Shown here one piece after another: positions 1 through 9,467 of a stretch of 64,000 bases of DNA. The stretch covers positions 82,277 to 146,276 of the forward strand of contig JAUIAO010000008.1 in the NCBI GenBank assembly GCA_030425425.1. The letters run 5' to 3'. The DNA comes from Bacteroidia bacterium (lineage in GTDB: Bacteria; Bacteroidota; Bacteroidia; Cytophagales; Cyclobacteriaceae). The number at the start of each line of letters is the position of its first letter. Within the stretch, counting starts at the first letter, position 1. The position numbers and the translations under genes are program-made. The notes under the pieces were generated by a model. That model saw nothing but the letters and a program-made list of their open reading frames with translations, was not told the DNA's origin and did no database searches.

Positions 1-612
1 GGTTCTGCTGCTGAAGAGAAAGGGAAAAATGCCAATAGAAATGCAATTCAAACAGTAACTCTCTTGGATACCATTGAGGAGCATAAATTTGACGCATGTA
101 TAGGTGGAGCCCGAAGAGATGAAGAAAAGGCACGTGCAAAAGAAAGATTCTTCTCACATCGTGATGAGTTTGGTCAGTGGGATCCGAAAAATCAACGACC
201 TGAGCTATGGAATATCTTTAATGGTAGATGTCACCATGGTGAAAATTTCAGAGTTTTCCCATTGAGTAACTGGACAGAGATGGACGTTTGGCAATATATT
301 CTATCAGAGAACATATCCTTACCTTCTCTCTATTTTGCGCATGATCGTCAGGTTATAAGAAGAAATAATACATGGTTGCCCGTATCTGAGTTTATCACCA
401 TTGCAGAGGATGAAGAGGTTGTAACAAAGCGAATCAGGTTTAGAACACTTGGCGACATTACCATAACTGGGGGCGATGAGTCTGATGCTGACACTCTTGA
501 AAAAATCGTAGAAGAAGTGGCCTCTGCAAGACAGACTGAAAGAGGTAACAGAGACTTCTATGGAGGACAGGAAGAAGCAGGGATATTTTTAATTTTTGAA
601 TCAAAGACATAA
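1..612 (+). CDS. cysD: Sulfate adenylyltransferase subunit 2 (5' truncated)
   Basis: Small catalytic subunit of ATP sulfurylase, which with CysN makes adenosine 5'-phosphosulfate from sulfate and ATP in the cytoplasm. The reading frame is already open at base 1 and runs to a TAA at 610-612, so about 203 C-terminal residues are visible of a family that is usually about 300. The segments GGARRDEEKARAKER and FPLSNWTEMDVWQY are strongly conserved in CysD (PAPS reductase/PP-loop fold). A TTG at 64 is open but lies inside the conserved domain and is not the start. cysN follows after 6 nt, the normal CysDN operon. The N-terminal P-loop part lies outside the window. Confidence 0.95.
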   Translation, partial: GSAAEEKGKNANRNAIQTVTLLDTIEEHKFDACIGGARRDEEKARAKERFFSHRDEFGQWDPKNQRPELWNIFNGRCHHGENFRVFPLSNWTEMDVWQYILSENISLPSLYFAHDRQVIRRNNTWLPVSEFITIAEDEEVVTKRIRFRTLGDITITGGDESDADTLEKIVEEVASARQTERGNRDFYGGQEEAGIFLIFESKT

Positions 613-618
613 AGAAAA

Positions 619-1905
619 ATGGATAAGGACATTCAAAAGCACGACAATACTGGTTACCTAAACATGGAACTTCTCAGATTCACTACCGCTGGTAGCGTGG
701 ATGATGGGAAAAGTACATTGATCGGTAGACTTTTATTTGATTCAAAGTCAATATTCCAGGATCAAATGGACCAAGTGGCTAAGTCTAGTGAAAGAAAAGG
801 CCTAGAGCACACTGATTTAGCCTTGTTGACAGATGGACTGAAAGATGAGCGCGAGCAGGGAATAACAATCGATGTAGCTTATCGATATTTTGCCACACCT
901 AAGAGAAAATTCATTATTGCTGACACTCCAGGTCATATTCAATACACCCGGAATATGGTAACAGGAGCTTCTACAGCGAATTGCGCCTTGCTTCTGGTTG
1001 ATGCAAGAAAAGGAGTGATAGAGCAAACACAAAGACACTCCATTATTGCTTCTCTTTTGAAAATCCCTCATGTTATTGTTTGTGTGAACAAAATGGATTT
1101 GGTTGATTATTCTGAAGAGGTTTTTGAGAAAATTAAGGAGGACTATGAAGCATTTGCTTCTAAGTTGGAAGTTAAAGACGTTCGATTTATTCCGATTTCA
1201 GCTTTGAATGGGGATAATGTGGTAAATAGGAGTGAAAATATGCCTTGGTATGGTGGGTCAACTTTACTTTACACTTTAGAAAGCATTCATATTGGTAGTG
1301 ACTATAATCATATTGATTGCAGATTTCCTGTTCAAACAGTAATTCGCCCTAAGAATGATAAATATCATGACTATAGGGGTTATGCAGGAAGAATTGCTTC
1401 CGGTGTTTTTAAGCCAGGAGATGAAATTACAGTTATGCCTTCTGGATTTACTTCTAAGATAAAATCTATTGATACCTATGACGGTGAAATAGACGAAGCA
1501 TTTGCACCAATGTCGGTTACGATTCAATTAGAAGACGAAATAGATATTGGAAGGGGAGATATGATTGTGAGATCTGGTAATAAACCTGAAGCAATTCAGG
1601 ATATTGAAGTTATGATTTGTTGGTTAAATGTTAATGGTCCTAAGCCAAGAGCGAAATACATTCTTCGTCATACTACTTCTGAAGTTAAAGCGATGATAAA
1701 AGAAATCAGCTACAAACTAGACATTAGCACACTACATAGAATTGAAGATGATATTCAGATTTCAGCTAATGATATCTGTAAAATGAAACTTAGAACCACT
1801 AAGCCATTACTCGCAGATTCATATAGAAAAAATCGAATTACTGGGAGTTTAATATTAGTCGATGAAGCAACGAATGAAACTGTTGCTGCAGGAATGATTG
1901 TTTAA
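619..1905 (+). CDS. cysN: Sulfate adenylyltransferase subunit 1 (GTPase)
   Basis: Regulatory GTPase subunit of ATP sulfurylase; GTP hydrolysis drives APS formation by CysD. Translation-factor GTPase motifs are in order: the P-loop GSVDDGKST (residues 25-33), the G3 DTPGH near residue 100, and NKMD near 155, followed by EF-Tu-like beta-barrel domains. At 428 residues it is a stand-alone CysN; there is no fused APS kinase (CysC) domain at the C terminus, so PAPS synthesis would need a separate cysC, not seen in this window. ATG 619 is 6 nt after cysD; an internal ATG at 664 (MELLRF) is the alternative start. A strong terminator follows the gene. Confidence 0.95.
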   Translation: MDKDIQKHDNTGYLNMELLRFTTAGSVDDGKSTLIGRLLFDSKSIFQDQMDQVAKSSERKGLEHTDLALLTDGLKDEREQGITIDVAYRYFATPKRKFIIADTPGHIQYTRNMVTGASTANCALLLVDARKGVIEQTQRHSIIASLLKIPHVIVCVNKMDLVDYSEEVFEKIKEDYEAFASKLEVKDVRFIPISALNGDNVVNRSENMPWYGGSTLLYTLESIHIGSDYNHIDCRFPVQTVIRPKNDKYHDYRGYAGRIASGVFKPGDEITVMPSGFTSKIKSIDTYDGEIDEAFAPMSVTIQLEDEIDIGRGDMIVRSGNKPEAIQDIEVMICWLNVNGPKPRAKYILRHTTSEVKAMIKEISYKLDISTLHRIEDDIQISANDICKMKLRTTKPLLADSYRKNRITGSLILVDEATNETVAAGMIV

Positions 1906-1930
1906 AAGATTAGAATAAAATAATGATATG

Positions 1931-1961
1931 CACACCTCGAATATTTCGAGGTGTGTTTTTT
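1931..1961 (+). terminator. Rho-independent terminator after cysN
   Basis: A perfect 11-bp stem (1931-1941 with 1945-1955, arms CACACCTCGAA and TTCGAGGTGTG, loop TAT) is followed by six T residues (1956-1961). It ends the cysDN transcript. It lies only 18 nt before the chosen start of cysQ. Confidence 0.85.
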
Positions 1962-1979
1962 AATTCAACGCCACATACA

Positions 1980-2735
1980 ATGAACTACAACGAATTATTA
2001 GATGTAGCCAAAGAAGCATCCCAAAAAGCTAGTGATGCGATCATCAGGATATACGAGACTGGTGATTTTTCTATTGAAGCCAAAGCAGATGATTCACCTC
2101 TTACAAAAGCAGACAAGGCCTCCCATAATGAAATAGTTGCACTATTGGAGGGCACAGGGCTTCCAATACTGAGTGAGGAAGGAAGCAAGATTCCTTTTGA
2201 TGAGCGAAAAGATTGGGAATACTTCTGGATGATTGATCCACTTGATGGGACAAAGGAGTTTATCAAGAAAAATGGAGAGTTCACTGTAAATATCGCACTT
2301 ATTCATAAAACAAAAGTTGTGCTCGGTGTTGTTTATACTCCGGTTTTGAAAGAGATGTTTTGGGCTATAGATGGTCAAGGAGCCTACAAAGATGGAAATA
2401 AAATATCTGTAAACTCTTTTAGTACAGAAGATGAAAACCTCAAAGTAGTAGCTTCTCGGTCTCATTTAAATGATGACACTCAAGCATTTTTAGATAATCT
2501 GAACAACCCCGAAATTGTATCAAAAGGGAGCTCTCTTAAGTTACTGATGGTAGGTGAGGGGCAAGCTGACTTGTACCCTAGATATGCTCCAACGATGGAA
2601 TGGGATACTGCGGCCGCTCAGATTATTGTAGAGGAGGCTGGTGGCACTGTTAAGATAAAAGATACCAACGACCCTGTACAGTATAACAAAGAGGATTTGC
2701 TTAATCCGTATTTTCTGGTGGCAGGGAAGCATTGA
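1980..2735 (+). CDS. cysQ: 3'(2'),5'-bisphosphate nucleotidase CysQ
   Basis: Inositol-monophosphatase-fold phosphatase that hydrolyses 3'-phosphoadenosine 5'-phosphate (PAP), the by-product of sulfotransferases and PAPS reduction. The metal-binding signature DPLDGTKEF (near residue 90) and the C-terminal WDTAAAQIIVEEAGG are diagnostic. The frame is open further upstream to 1923, but those codons form the terminator hairpin at 1931-1961, so the start is put at ATG 1980 (251 residues, typical length). It sits between sulfate activation genes and a glycan locus containing a sulfotransferase, which fits PAP recycling. It could also act on inositol phosphates; the CysQ assignment is favoured by context. 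Confidence 0.9.
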   Translation: MNYNELLDVAKEASQKASDAIIRIYETGDFSIEAKADDSPLTKADKASHNEIVALLEGTGLPILSEEGSKIPFDERKDWEYFWMIDPLDGTKEFIKKNGEFTVNIALIHKTKVVLGVVYTPVLKEMFWAIDGQGAYKDGNKISVNSFSTEDENLKVVASRSHLNDDTQAFLDNLNNPEIVSKGSSLKLLMVGEGQADLYPRYAPTMEWDTAAAQIIVEEAGGTVKIKDTNDPVQYNKEDLLNPYFLVAGKH

Positions 2736-2769
2736 TTTTTACTCCAATTGTGATTCGATTCAACTACGA

Positions 2770-3321
2770 TTGAAAAAAGCACGTCAAATAATAGATCAGC
2801 ATCTTCAAACAGTCAATGCAATATCGGATGAGATATTAGTTATACTTGAAAATGTTGCAGATCTGATTAAGCGGGCACATCAACTTGGAAACAAAGTGAT
2901 TCTTTTTGGTAACGGAGGTAGTGCGGCGGATGCTCAGCATATTGCCGCAGAGTTCGTAGTGAAGTTTCAGAAAGAAAGAAAGTCACTCCCCGCCATTGCC
3001 CTGACAACAGATACTTCGATCCTTACAGCCATTGGAAACAATTTGGGGTTTGAATACATATTTTCGCGTCAACTGGAGTCTATTGCCAAAAATGGAGACG
3101 TGGTTATAGGTATTTCAACCAGCGGGGAAAGTCAAAATATACTTTATGGTATAAGAACCGCAAATGGATTGGGTTGTAAGACGGTAGGCTTTTCTGGTGG
3201 TGGTGAAAATAGTCTTTCTAAAGCTGTTGATATTAATCTTTTGGTACCTAGTACTGTGACTGCTAGAATTCAAGAAGTACATATTTTATACGGTCATATT
3301 TTATGTGATTTGGTAGAATAA
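2770..3321 (+). CDS. gmhA: Phosphoheptose isomerase-like SIS-domain protein
   Basis: Predicted sedoheptulose-7-phosphate isomerase, first step of ADP- or GDP-heptose synthesis for surface glycans. Single SIS domain of about 183 residues with the GmhA-typical GNGGSAADAQHIAAE (around residues 48-62) and ISTSGESQNIL; a conserved HILYGHILCDLVE tail provides the C-terminal histidines expected in the active site. The proposed start is TTG 2770; the frame is open a little further up without an ATG, so the start is uncertain. It is 34 nt after cysQ and probably co-transcribed with it. No other heptose genes (hldE, gmhB) are in the window, so the pathway product is an inference. Confidence 0.85.
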   Translation: MKKARQIIDQHLQTVNAISDEILVILENVADLIKRAHQLGNKVILFGNGGSAADAQHIAAEFVVKFQKERKSLPAIALTTDTSILTAIGNNLGFEYIFSRQLESIAKNGDVVIGISTSGESQNILYGIRTANGLGCKTVGFSGGGENSLSKAVDINLLVPSTVTARIQEVHILYGHILCDLVE

Positions 3322-3433
3322 CGTTTTTTAATTTTGGATGGCCAATATGAATGGTTGTATTTGTTAAATGGATCAATTAACAGAATTTGTTGTGTTTATC
3401 TTAACTTCGCGGCAAATCAAAATCTTCAAATAA

Positions 3434-5860
3434 ATGAATTTATTTAAATTCCTGATGGTAACTCTAGTAATGTTAAATGTAACCCAATTTACTGTTGGGC
3501 AGGCATTAGATATTGATGTCAATCAGTTGAGTGATGAACAGATCAGGACTTTAGCTGAAAAGGCCAAGGAAAGTGGCTACTCCGAAGATCAGCTTTCCCA
3601 ATTGGCGCAATCTCGTGGATTGTCCACATCCCAGATTGCAACATTGCAATCAAGAATTGAGAATTTAGAGCAAAATTCTGTCTCTTCACAAAGAACGCTG
3701 GTAGATTCAAATAAGAGATTGAGGCAAACAAGCAACGTAGACCCTTTTGATTATTTGTCAGTAGGTGCAGCGAGTGCTGATAAGTTGGGAACATTGCCCA
3801 TTTTCGGAACTACATTTTTTAATAATCCCAATCTCACTTTTACACCAAGTGTTAATGTACCGACACCTGCTACTTATCAATTGGGGCCAGGAGATGAGAT
3901 TATTATAGATGTTTGGGGTGCATCAGAAAAATCCTACAGATTACAAGTTTCTCCCGAAGGGTCATTGATGATTCCTGGTGTGGGTCCTGTATATGTCAAC
4001 GGATTGATGTTCGAAAAAGCAGATAATAAGATCACACAATACTTAAAAAGAATTTACAGTTCACTAGGCGATAATACATTTTCTCAGATTAGCTTGGGCC
4101 AAACAAGGTCAATAAGTGTGAATGTAATTGGGGAGGTTACACGGCCGGGTACCTATTTGGTGTCGTCTTTTTCTACGGCATTCAATGCTCTCTATTTGTC
4201 AGGTGGACCCTCTTTGAATGGTACTTTGAGAGCTATTGAAGTTTTTAGAGATGGCAGAAAAATAGCCACATTGGATACTTACAATTTTCTCGTATTCGGA
4301 GAGGGGCAAAACATTCAGTTACATGATCAGGATGTAATACTTGTAAAACCATACCTGAGTAGAGTTTCAATCATAGGTGAGGTGAAAAGGCCTGCAGTTT
4401 ATGAATTGAAAGAGGGTGAGACCCTTAATCAGCTTCTGCTTTATGCCGGAGGGTTTACTAGTTTGGCATTCAGAGAGAGGGTAACTTTTCAGCGTAATCT
4501 CAGCAATCAAAAGACAGTTTTAACAGTCAACAAGAAAGACTTTGGTTCTACTCTTATGCAGTCTGGTGATCGTGTGAATGTTAATCAAATACAAAATCTA
4601 TTTGTTAATAGAGTAACTATTAATGGTGCCGTAAAGCAACCTGGAGATTATGAGCTAACAGAAGGCATGATGTTGAGTGAGTTGATTTATAAGACAGAAG
4701 GCTTCACTCCTGATGTTTTCCTGAATAGGGCGACAATACTCCGCAAAAACGAAGATTATACACTCACAACAATTCCATTTTCACCTAAATCAGTGATATC
4801 TGGTGAATTTGACTTGAAACTGAATTCTGAAGATGTCATTAAAATCAACACCATTTTTGACATGAGAGAAGGCCAGAATGTAACGATAAATGGTGAAGTT
4901 CAAAGTCCGGGCAGTTTTGCATATACGGAGAATATGACCATCAAGGACTTAATTTTTCTTGCGGATGGATTCAAGGTATCTGCTGCAAAATCATTTATCG
5001 AGGTGGCAAGAAGGTTTGATGGTGAACAAGAGGTAGAAAGTAAAAAGCTGTCGCAATTATTTACCTTTCAGGTGAATGAAGACTTAAGCTTGGAGGAAGA
5101 GGATGCCGCTTTCGTATTACAGCCTTACGACTTAGTGATGATTAGAAAATCCCCGTCTTATCAGTCACAAAGAATAGTTGAAATAGAGGGCGAGGTATTA
5201 TTTCCGGGAAAATACGTAATTAGCAATAAAGGGGAGCGTATTTCTGATTTAATCGAACATGCAGGTGGCTTGACAAGTGAAGCATACGCTGAAGGAGCCA
5301 CATTGATCCGAGAGTCTGAGTATAATGGCAGTCAATATGACGCTGCACAAAAAAGAACAAGAATTCAAAACCTTGCTGATCGAGATAGTTTGTCAAATGA
5401 AACCACATATAAAATTAGTAGTCAAGAATCTATAGCGATTGAATTAGATAAGGTCTTGGCTAAAAAGGGTGGACCTGAGATCAACCTCAGGTTAATGGAG
5501 GGTGACATTCTTTCAATACCAAAGAAAATGGAAACAATTCGTGTGAGGGGTGAAGTAAACTCTTTTAGTGTTTTGCCATTTAATACACGTATGGGCTTAA
5601 GAGATGCGGTGACGCAATGTGGTGGGTTTACAAAAAATGCAAAGCGATCAAAAATATTTGTAGTATATGCTAATGGTGCGGCGATGAAAACAAGGAACAT
5701 TTTAGGGATTAAAATATATCCAGATTTGAAACCAGGATCTGAAATTATTGTTCCTCAGAAACCACCAAAGAAACCAGTCAATGGACAAAGAATCATTAGC
5801 GCATCCAGTAGCTTGGCATCTTTAGCACTTGTAATTAACTATTTGGTACGATCATTATAA
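3434..5860 (+). CDS. Outer-membrane polysaccharide export protein (Wza-like, multi-SLBB)
   Basis: Export channel component for capsule/exopolysaccharide. An N-terminal signal peptide (hydrophobic residues 5-22, ending near VGQA) is followed by a short helical region with coiled-coil character (30-95), a Poly_export domain (about 145-225, starting YQLGPGDEIIIDVWG) and six SLBB repeats recognisable by their GEV...PG...GG pattern (for example GEVTRPGTY, GEVKRPAVY, GAVKQPGDY, GEVQSPGSF, GEVLFPGKY, GEVNSFSVL). At 808 residues it is far longer than Wza of about 380, a size common in Bacteroidota. There is no lipobox cysteine, unlike classical Wza. The Wzz-like gene follows after 8 nt. Confidence 0.9.
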   Translation: MNLFKFLMVTLVMLNVTQFTVGQALDIDVNQLSDEQIRTLAEKAKESGYSEDQLSQLAQSRGLSTSQIATLQSRIENLEQNSVSSQRTLVDSNKRLRQTSNVDPFDYLSVGAASADKLGTLPIFGTTFFNNPNLTFTPSVNVPTPATYQLGPGDEIIIDVWGASEKSYRLQVSPEGSLMIPGVGPVYVNGLMFEKADNKITQYLKRIYSSLGDNTFSQISLGQTRSISVNVIGEVTRPGTYLVSSFSTAFNALYLSGGPSLNGTLRAIEVFRDGRKIATLDTYNFLVFGEGQNIQLHDQDVILVKPYLSRVSIIGEVKRPAVYELKEGETLNQLLLYAGGFTSLAFRERVTFQRNLSNQKTVLTVNKKDFGSTLMQSGDRVNVNQIQNLFVNRVTINGAVKQPGDYELTEGMMLSELIYKTEGFTPDVFLNRATILRKNEDYTLTTIPFSPKSVISGEFDLKLNSEDVIKINTIFDMREGQNVTINGEVQSPGSFAYTENMTIKDLIFLADGFKVSAAKSFIEVARRFDGEQEVESKKLSQLFTFQVNEDLSLEEEDAAFVLQPYDLVMIRKSPSYQSQRIVEIEGEVLFPGKYVISNKGERISDLIEHAGGLTSEAYAEGATLIRESEYNGSQYDAAQKRTRIQNLADRDSLSNETTYKISSQESIAIELDKVLAKKGGPEINLRLMEGDILSIPKKMETIRVRGEVNSFSVLPFNTRMGLRDAVTQCGGFTKNAKRSKIFVVYANGAAMKTRNILGIKIYPDLKPGSEIIVPQKPPKKPVNGQRIISASSSLASLALVINYLVRSL

Positions 5861-5868
5861 AATCTGGA

Positions 5869-6963
5869 ATGGAAGGACAAAAAAAGAAGTCTGATGAATT
5901 GGATTTAGTAGAATTGTTAGGTCTGATTTGGGAGAAAAAGTTATTTATTCTCAAGATCGCATCTATAGTGTTTGTGGTTGGAATAGTTATAACCTTTACC
6001 ACTCCGAAAGAATATGAAGCTTCCTCAACTCTAATTTCGGAAGCGGAAGGAAGTAATTCTGGTTTTTTAGGAGGAATTGCTGCTTCTTTGGCTGGTATTA
6101 ATTTAGGAGGTAATGCGGCGGCAGCTACAATCAGCCCTGGTCTTTACCGATCAGTAGCAAAAAGTACTCCCTTTATTATGGATTTAATGAATCAGGAGTT
6201 TTATTATTCTGATGAAGACAAAAAAGTGAGTGTTTACGAACTGTACACCGAATATAAAAAGTCCAGCTTAATTGGAACGATCATTTCGGCTCCATTCAAA
6301 TTATTAGGATATCTTAAGGAAAAACCATCAGATGACCACAACGAGAAACTAGAGAAGCCTGGTTTAGTAAAAATGACAATTGATCAAGAGCGTGTAGCAA
6401 AAGCCTTATTGGAAGATATTTTGGTAACATTTGATTGGGAACTTAAGGTAGTGACAATAGAAGTGGAAATGCAAGACCCTTTGATCGCAGCTGAAGTAGC
6501 TGAATACACCAGGAAATATATCACGGATTATGTAATAGAATATTCAAGGGCAAAGAATAAGGAACAACTAGATTTTATCACCGAGCAATATGAAATTCGT
6601 AAAAAAGAATTTGAAGCGATACAGTTGGAGTTGGCGACATTCAGGGATAAAAACAAGTATGTAACCACTGCTACAGCCAGAACACAAGAGGAAAAACTTC
6701 AATCGGAGTATAATCTGGCGTTTGGTTTGTATAGTCAGCTTGCGCAGCAAAAGGAGGCTATAATTTTGAAAATGAATGAAGAAACAGCAGTATTCTCAAC
6801 ATTGCAACCTGTAGTCGTTCCAAACAAACATAGCAGCCCTCAGACGTTAATCATGCTTATCCTTTTTATGTTCTTGAGTGTTTTTATTCCAGTGGCTATG
6901 GTTATTGGGAAAGTGTTGATAAAAGGGTTCAATTCTGGCAGGACAGAACTTGAAAATGAATGA
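5869..6963 (+). CDS. Wzz-type polysaccharide chain-length determinant / co-polymerase
   Basis: Inner-membrane protein controlling polymer length or coupling polymerisation to export. A Wzz domain begins near residue 10 (DLVELLGLIWEKK), with TM1 at about 28-46 (IASIVFVVGIVITF), a long periplasmic region including coiled-coil helices (about 215-300), a Pro-containing segment (PVVVPNKHSSPQT) and TM2 at about 325-350. No tyrosine-kinase domain is fused. It forms an evident pair with the upstream export protein (8-nt gap). 364 residues is a normal length. Confidence 0.88.
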   Translation: MEGQKKKSDELDLVELLGLIWEKKLFILKIASIVFVVGIVITFTTPKEYEASSTLISEAEGSNSGFLGGIAASLAGINLGGNAAAATISPGLYRSVAKSTPFIMDLMNQEFYYSDEDKKVSVYELYTEYKKSSLIGTIISAPFKLLGYLKEKPSDDHNEKLEKPGLVKMTIDQERVAKALLEDILVTFDWELKVVTIEVEMQDPLIAAEVAEYTRKYITDYVIEYSRAKNKEQLDFITEQYEIRKKEFEAIQLELATFRDKNKYVTTATARTQEEKLQSEYNLAFGLYSQLAQQKEAIILKMNEETAVFSTLQPVVVPNKHSSPQTLIMLILFMFLSVFIPVAMVIGKVLIKGFNSGRTELENE

Positions 6964-7057
6964 TTCATGTTTTATGACTATTATTTCAATTAACCCAAAA
7001 TAGCATTTCAGACATACCTGAATTTAGAGTTCATCACATTGTGAAGAGTCATTTACT

Positions 7058-8362
7058 ATGCTGATCAAACAATTAAAAGGTGCGGTTTTTAATAATGCGG
7101 TATGGTTGTTACTGGACAAGGCTTTGCGTATTATTCTGAAATTTACCACCTCCATAATTGTTGCCAACTATGTTGGTGTTGACTTTTATGGTGAGTTAAA
7201 CTATGTTATTTCGGTTAATCTGTTAGTTTTCAGCTTGGCTAGTTTCGGACTGAGTGGAATTGTCGTAAGAGAGTTTATTAAATCCAGATATTCTAAACAG
7301 GAGATATTATCAAACTCATTATCTCTGAGGATTTTTGGTTCCATCCTCAGTCTAATTGTTTTGTTTATTGTCACACGGTTCTTTCATGCTTTTGAAGTTA
7401 GCACAGCACATCTTTTATTAATATTTGCTTTAGGTTATGCTTTTACCAGTTTCGATATCCTCGATTTTTGGTTTCAATCTAAGCTAAACTCTAAGCCAGC
7501 GACAATAGTTAGAATGGGAAGTTTTGTTTTAATCTCATTGTCTCAAATTATTGCGGTTTACTTGGAGACAAAATTCACCACTTTTGTGGCTATTATGTCT
7601 TCAGAATATTTTTTGGTTGCTCTTATTTATATTCTATTAGTTGCTGGCTCTAGCGATTTACGTATCTCACTAAAGGTGAATCTCGAAATAATTCAATACC
7701 TACTTAAGCAGTCATGGCCTTTGATTATATCTGGCATAGGGGCAATCATATACCTTAAAATTGATGTGATTATGCTCAAGGAGATGATGGGTACTGAACC
7801 TGTTGGAGTGTATGCTGTGGCGGTTCAATTTTCTGAATTATGGTACTTTATACCCGTGGCGCTTGGAAGTTCTTTTTTTCCTAAGATGGTAGAAGTAAGC
7901 GGAACCGATGCTTTTGAAAAAAAAACACAGGGGTACATTGCCATCATGATCTTGATTTCACTAATTATCGCAATCGGTGTTAGCCTATTAGGGCCCTATG
8001 TCATTCAACAGTTTTATCTTCCTTCCTATTGGCAAGCTGGAAGTGTTTTGTTGATTCATATATGGGCAAGTATATTCATTTTTATTAGACAGGTTTTTAG
8101 CAAATGGTTGATTGCGTGCGATTTGACAAAATATAGCTTGCACTCGCAGTTATTTGGTGCTTTGGTAAATGTAGTGTTGAACTTAATCTTCATTAAGTCA
8201 TTAGGTTTGTATGGTGCTGCTATGGCTACACTTGTTTCGTATGCATCTTCATCTGTTTTTATTCTTTTTCTTACTAAAGACTTAAGACCTTTCGCCTACT
8301 TGATATTTAAAGCAATTTCTTCTCCTGTTGTTTCAATTAAATATGCCATACACAATGATTAA
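7058..8362 (+). CDS. Polysaccharide repeat-unit flippase (Wzx-like, MOP superfamily)
   Basis: Predicted translocase moving undecaprenyl-linked oligosaccharide across the inner membrane. 434 residues, about 12-14 hydrophobic segments, beginning with the typical Wzx N terminus (NNAVWLLLDKALRIILKF, then YVGVDFYGELNYV). It is the first of two flippases in this locus. The next gene's ATG (8355) overlaps its stop by 8 nt, so the two are translationally linked. Substrate specificity cannot be read from the sequence. Confidence 0.88.
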   Translation: MLIKQLKGAVFNNAVWLLLDKALRIILKFTTSIIVANYVGVDFYGELNYVISVNLLVFSLASFGLSGIVVREFIKSRYSKQEILSNSLSLRIFGSILSLIVLFIVTRFFHAFEVSTAHLLLIFALGYAFTSFDILDFWFQSKLNSKPATIVRMGSFVLISLSQIIAVYLETKFTTFVAIMSSEYFLVALIYILLVAGSSDLRISLKVNLEIIQYLLKQSWPLIISGIGAIIYLKIDVIMLKEMMGTEPVGVYAVAVQFSELWYFIPVALGSSFFPKMVEVSGTDAFEKKTQGYIAIMILISLIIAIGVSLLGPYVIQQFYLPSYWQAGSVLLIHIWASIFIFIRQVFSKWLIACDLTKYSLHSQLFGALVNVVLNLIFIKSLGLYGAAMATLVSYASSSVFILFLTKDLRPFAYLIFKAISSPVVSIKYAIHND

Positions 8363-9467
8363 AAAAATAATTAAGGCCGTGATTCCTTCTAGTTGGACAG
8401 AGGCCATTCAGAGGTTTAAATACAGTAAAGCATACAGGAACTATGTAGCCCGGGTAGAAAAAATGAAGTTACCTGTGTATTGGTTAATGTCAAGAAACAG
8501 GGTGTTGGCTTCAATTTTCTATTTAGTTTTCTCAAGAGAATTCGGTAGAGAATCAAAATCAGTACTTGCAGGTAGGCTACAATATTACAACAGAGTGCAC
8601 TCTAAAAATTCAAAGGGGAATATCTTTCAGCTGAAGCGTAATATACACCGAATTGAAAAGGGCTTAATTATGCGTCCGAGAAGAGATGTTTTTGCTTTAG
8701 AGTACATTCATGGAACTGTAGATAATTTTCGAAGATTATATCAAATCAATCAAAAACACGAAATTGTACAATGGGCAAGGGATGTGCTATTTCGCTACTT
8801 TGAGGTGATCAAGAAAACTGATGATTTGAAAAAACTTGAGCAAGAGTACTTAGCAATTATCACTCCTTCTGATGAATCTTCGAGATCACCTTTTGCAAGG
8901 AACTCAAGACCTGATTCTGGTATTACCTATGAGCAAATGTATACTATGGCCAGAAGAAGAAGATCCGTGAGATGGTACGAACCTAAAGCGGTACCTAATG
9001 AGCTCATTGATAAAGCTATGGCAGTGGCAAACGAAGCACCATCTGCCTGCAATAGGCAGCCATTTCGCTACGAAGTGTTTACGGAATATGACCTGGTGCA
9101 AAAAATTATAAATATTCCAATGGGTACTCCTGGATTCGGTAAAAATATACATAATGTAGCAGTTGTCATTGGCGATTACAGCGCATATTATAGCGAACGA
9201 GATAGGCATGTGATATATATTGACGCTAGCTTAAGTGCGATGAGTTTTGTTTTTGCTCTAGAGACTTTGGGGTTGTCTAGTGTATGTATTAACTGGCCGG
9301 ATGTCGAAAAACTAGAAAGAATGATGGACAAAGCACTTAACTTGGCTCCATATGAAAGACCTGTAATGTTGATTGCTTTTGGATATGAAGATAATGTGGG
9401 AATGGTGCCATATTCCCAAAAGAAACCTTTGTCTAATTTAAGGAAAATCAATAATCATGAATATTGA
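8355..9467 (+). CDS. Nitroreductase-family protein in glycan locus
   Basis: The C-terminal half (about residues 195-360) is a nitroreductase/FMN-binding fold: RRRSVRWYEPKAVPNELIDKA and EAPSACNRQPFRYEV match the conserved N-terminal FMN-contact region of the family, and FALETLGLSSVCINWP the central helix region. The first 190 residues are basic and of unknown function. ATG 8355 was chosen because it overlaps the flippase stop; ATG 8343 and TTG 8328 are alternatives. It overlaps the following pyruvyl-transferase-family gene by 11 nt. Such proteins are found beside pyruvyl-transferase-family genes in glycan loci, but their reaction is not known to me. Confidence 0.75.
   Translation: MIKKIIKAVIPSSWTEAIQRFKYSKAYRNYVARVEKMKLPVYWLMSRNRVLASIFYLVFSREFGRESKSVLAGRLQYYNRVHSKNSKGNIFQLKRNIHRIEKGLIMRPRRDVFALEYIHGTVDNFRRLYQINQKHEIVQWARDVLFRYFEVIKKTDDLKKLEQEYLAIITPSDESSRSPFARNSRPDSGITYEQMYTMARRRRSVRWYEPKAVPNELIDKAMAVANEAPSACNRQPFRYEVFTEYDLVQKIINIPMGTPGFGKNIHNVAVVIGDYSAYYSERDRHVIYIDASLSAMSFVFALETLGLSSVCINWPDVEKLERMMDKALNLAPYERPVMLIAFGYEDNVGMVPYSQKKPLSNLRKINNHEY

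Noticed and set aside
1923..1979. N-terminal extension of cysQ from ATG 1923
   Set aside because: These codons are the terminator hairpin and T run; the conserved protein starts at ATG 1980.
3400..3410. TAACTTCG before the export-protein gene as a -7 promoter element
   Set aside because: One mismatch to TAnnTTTG and no TTG at suitable distance; a promoter is expected here but this site is not convincing.
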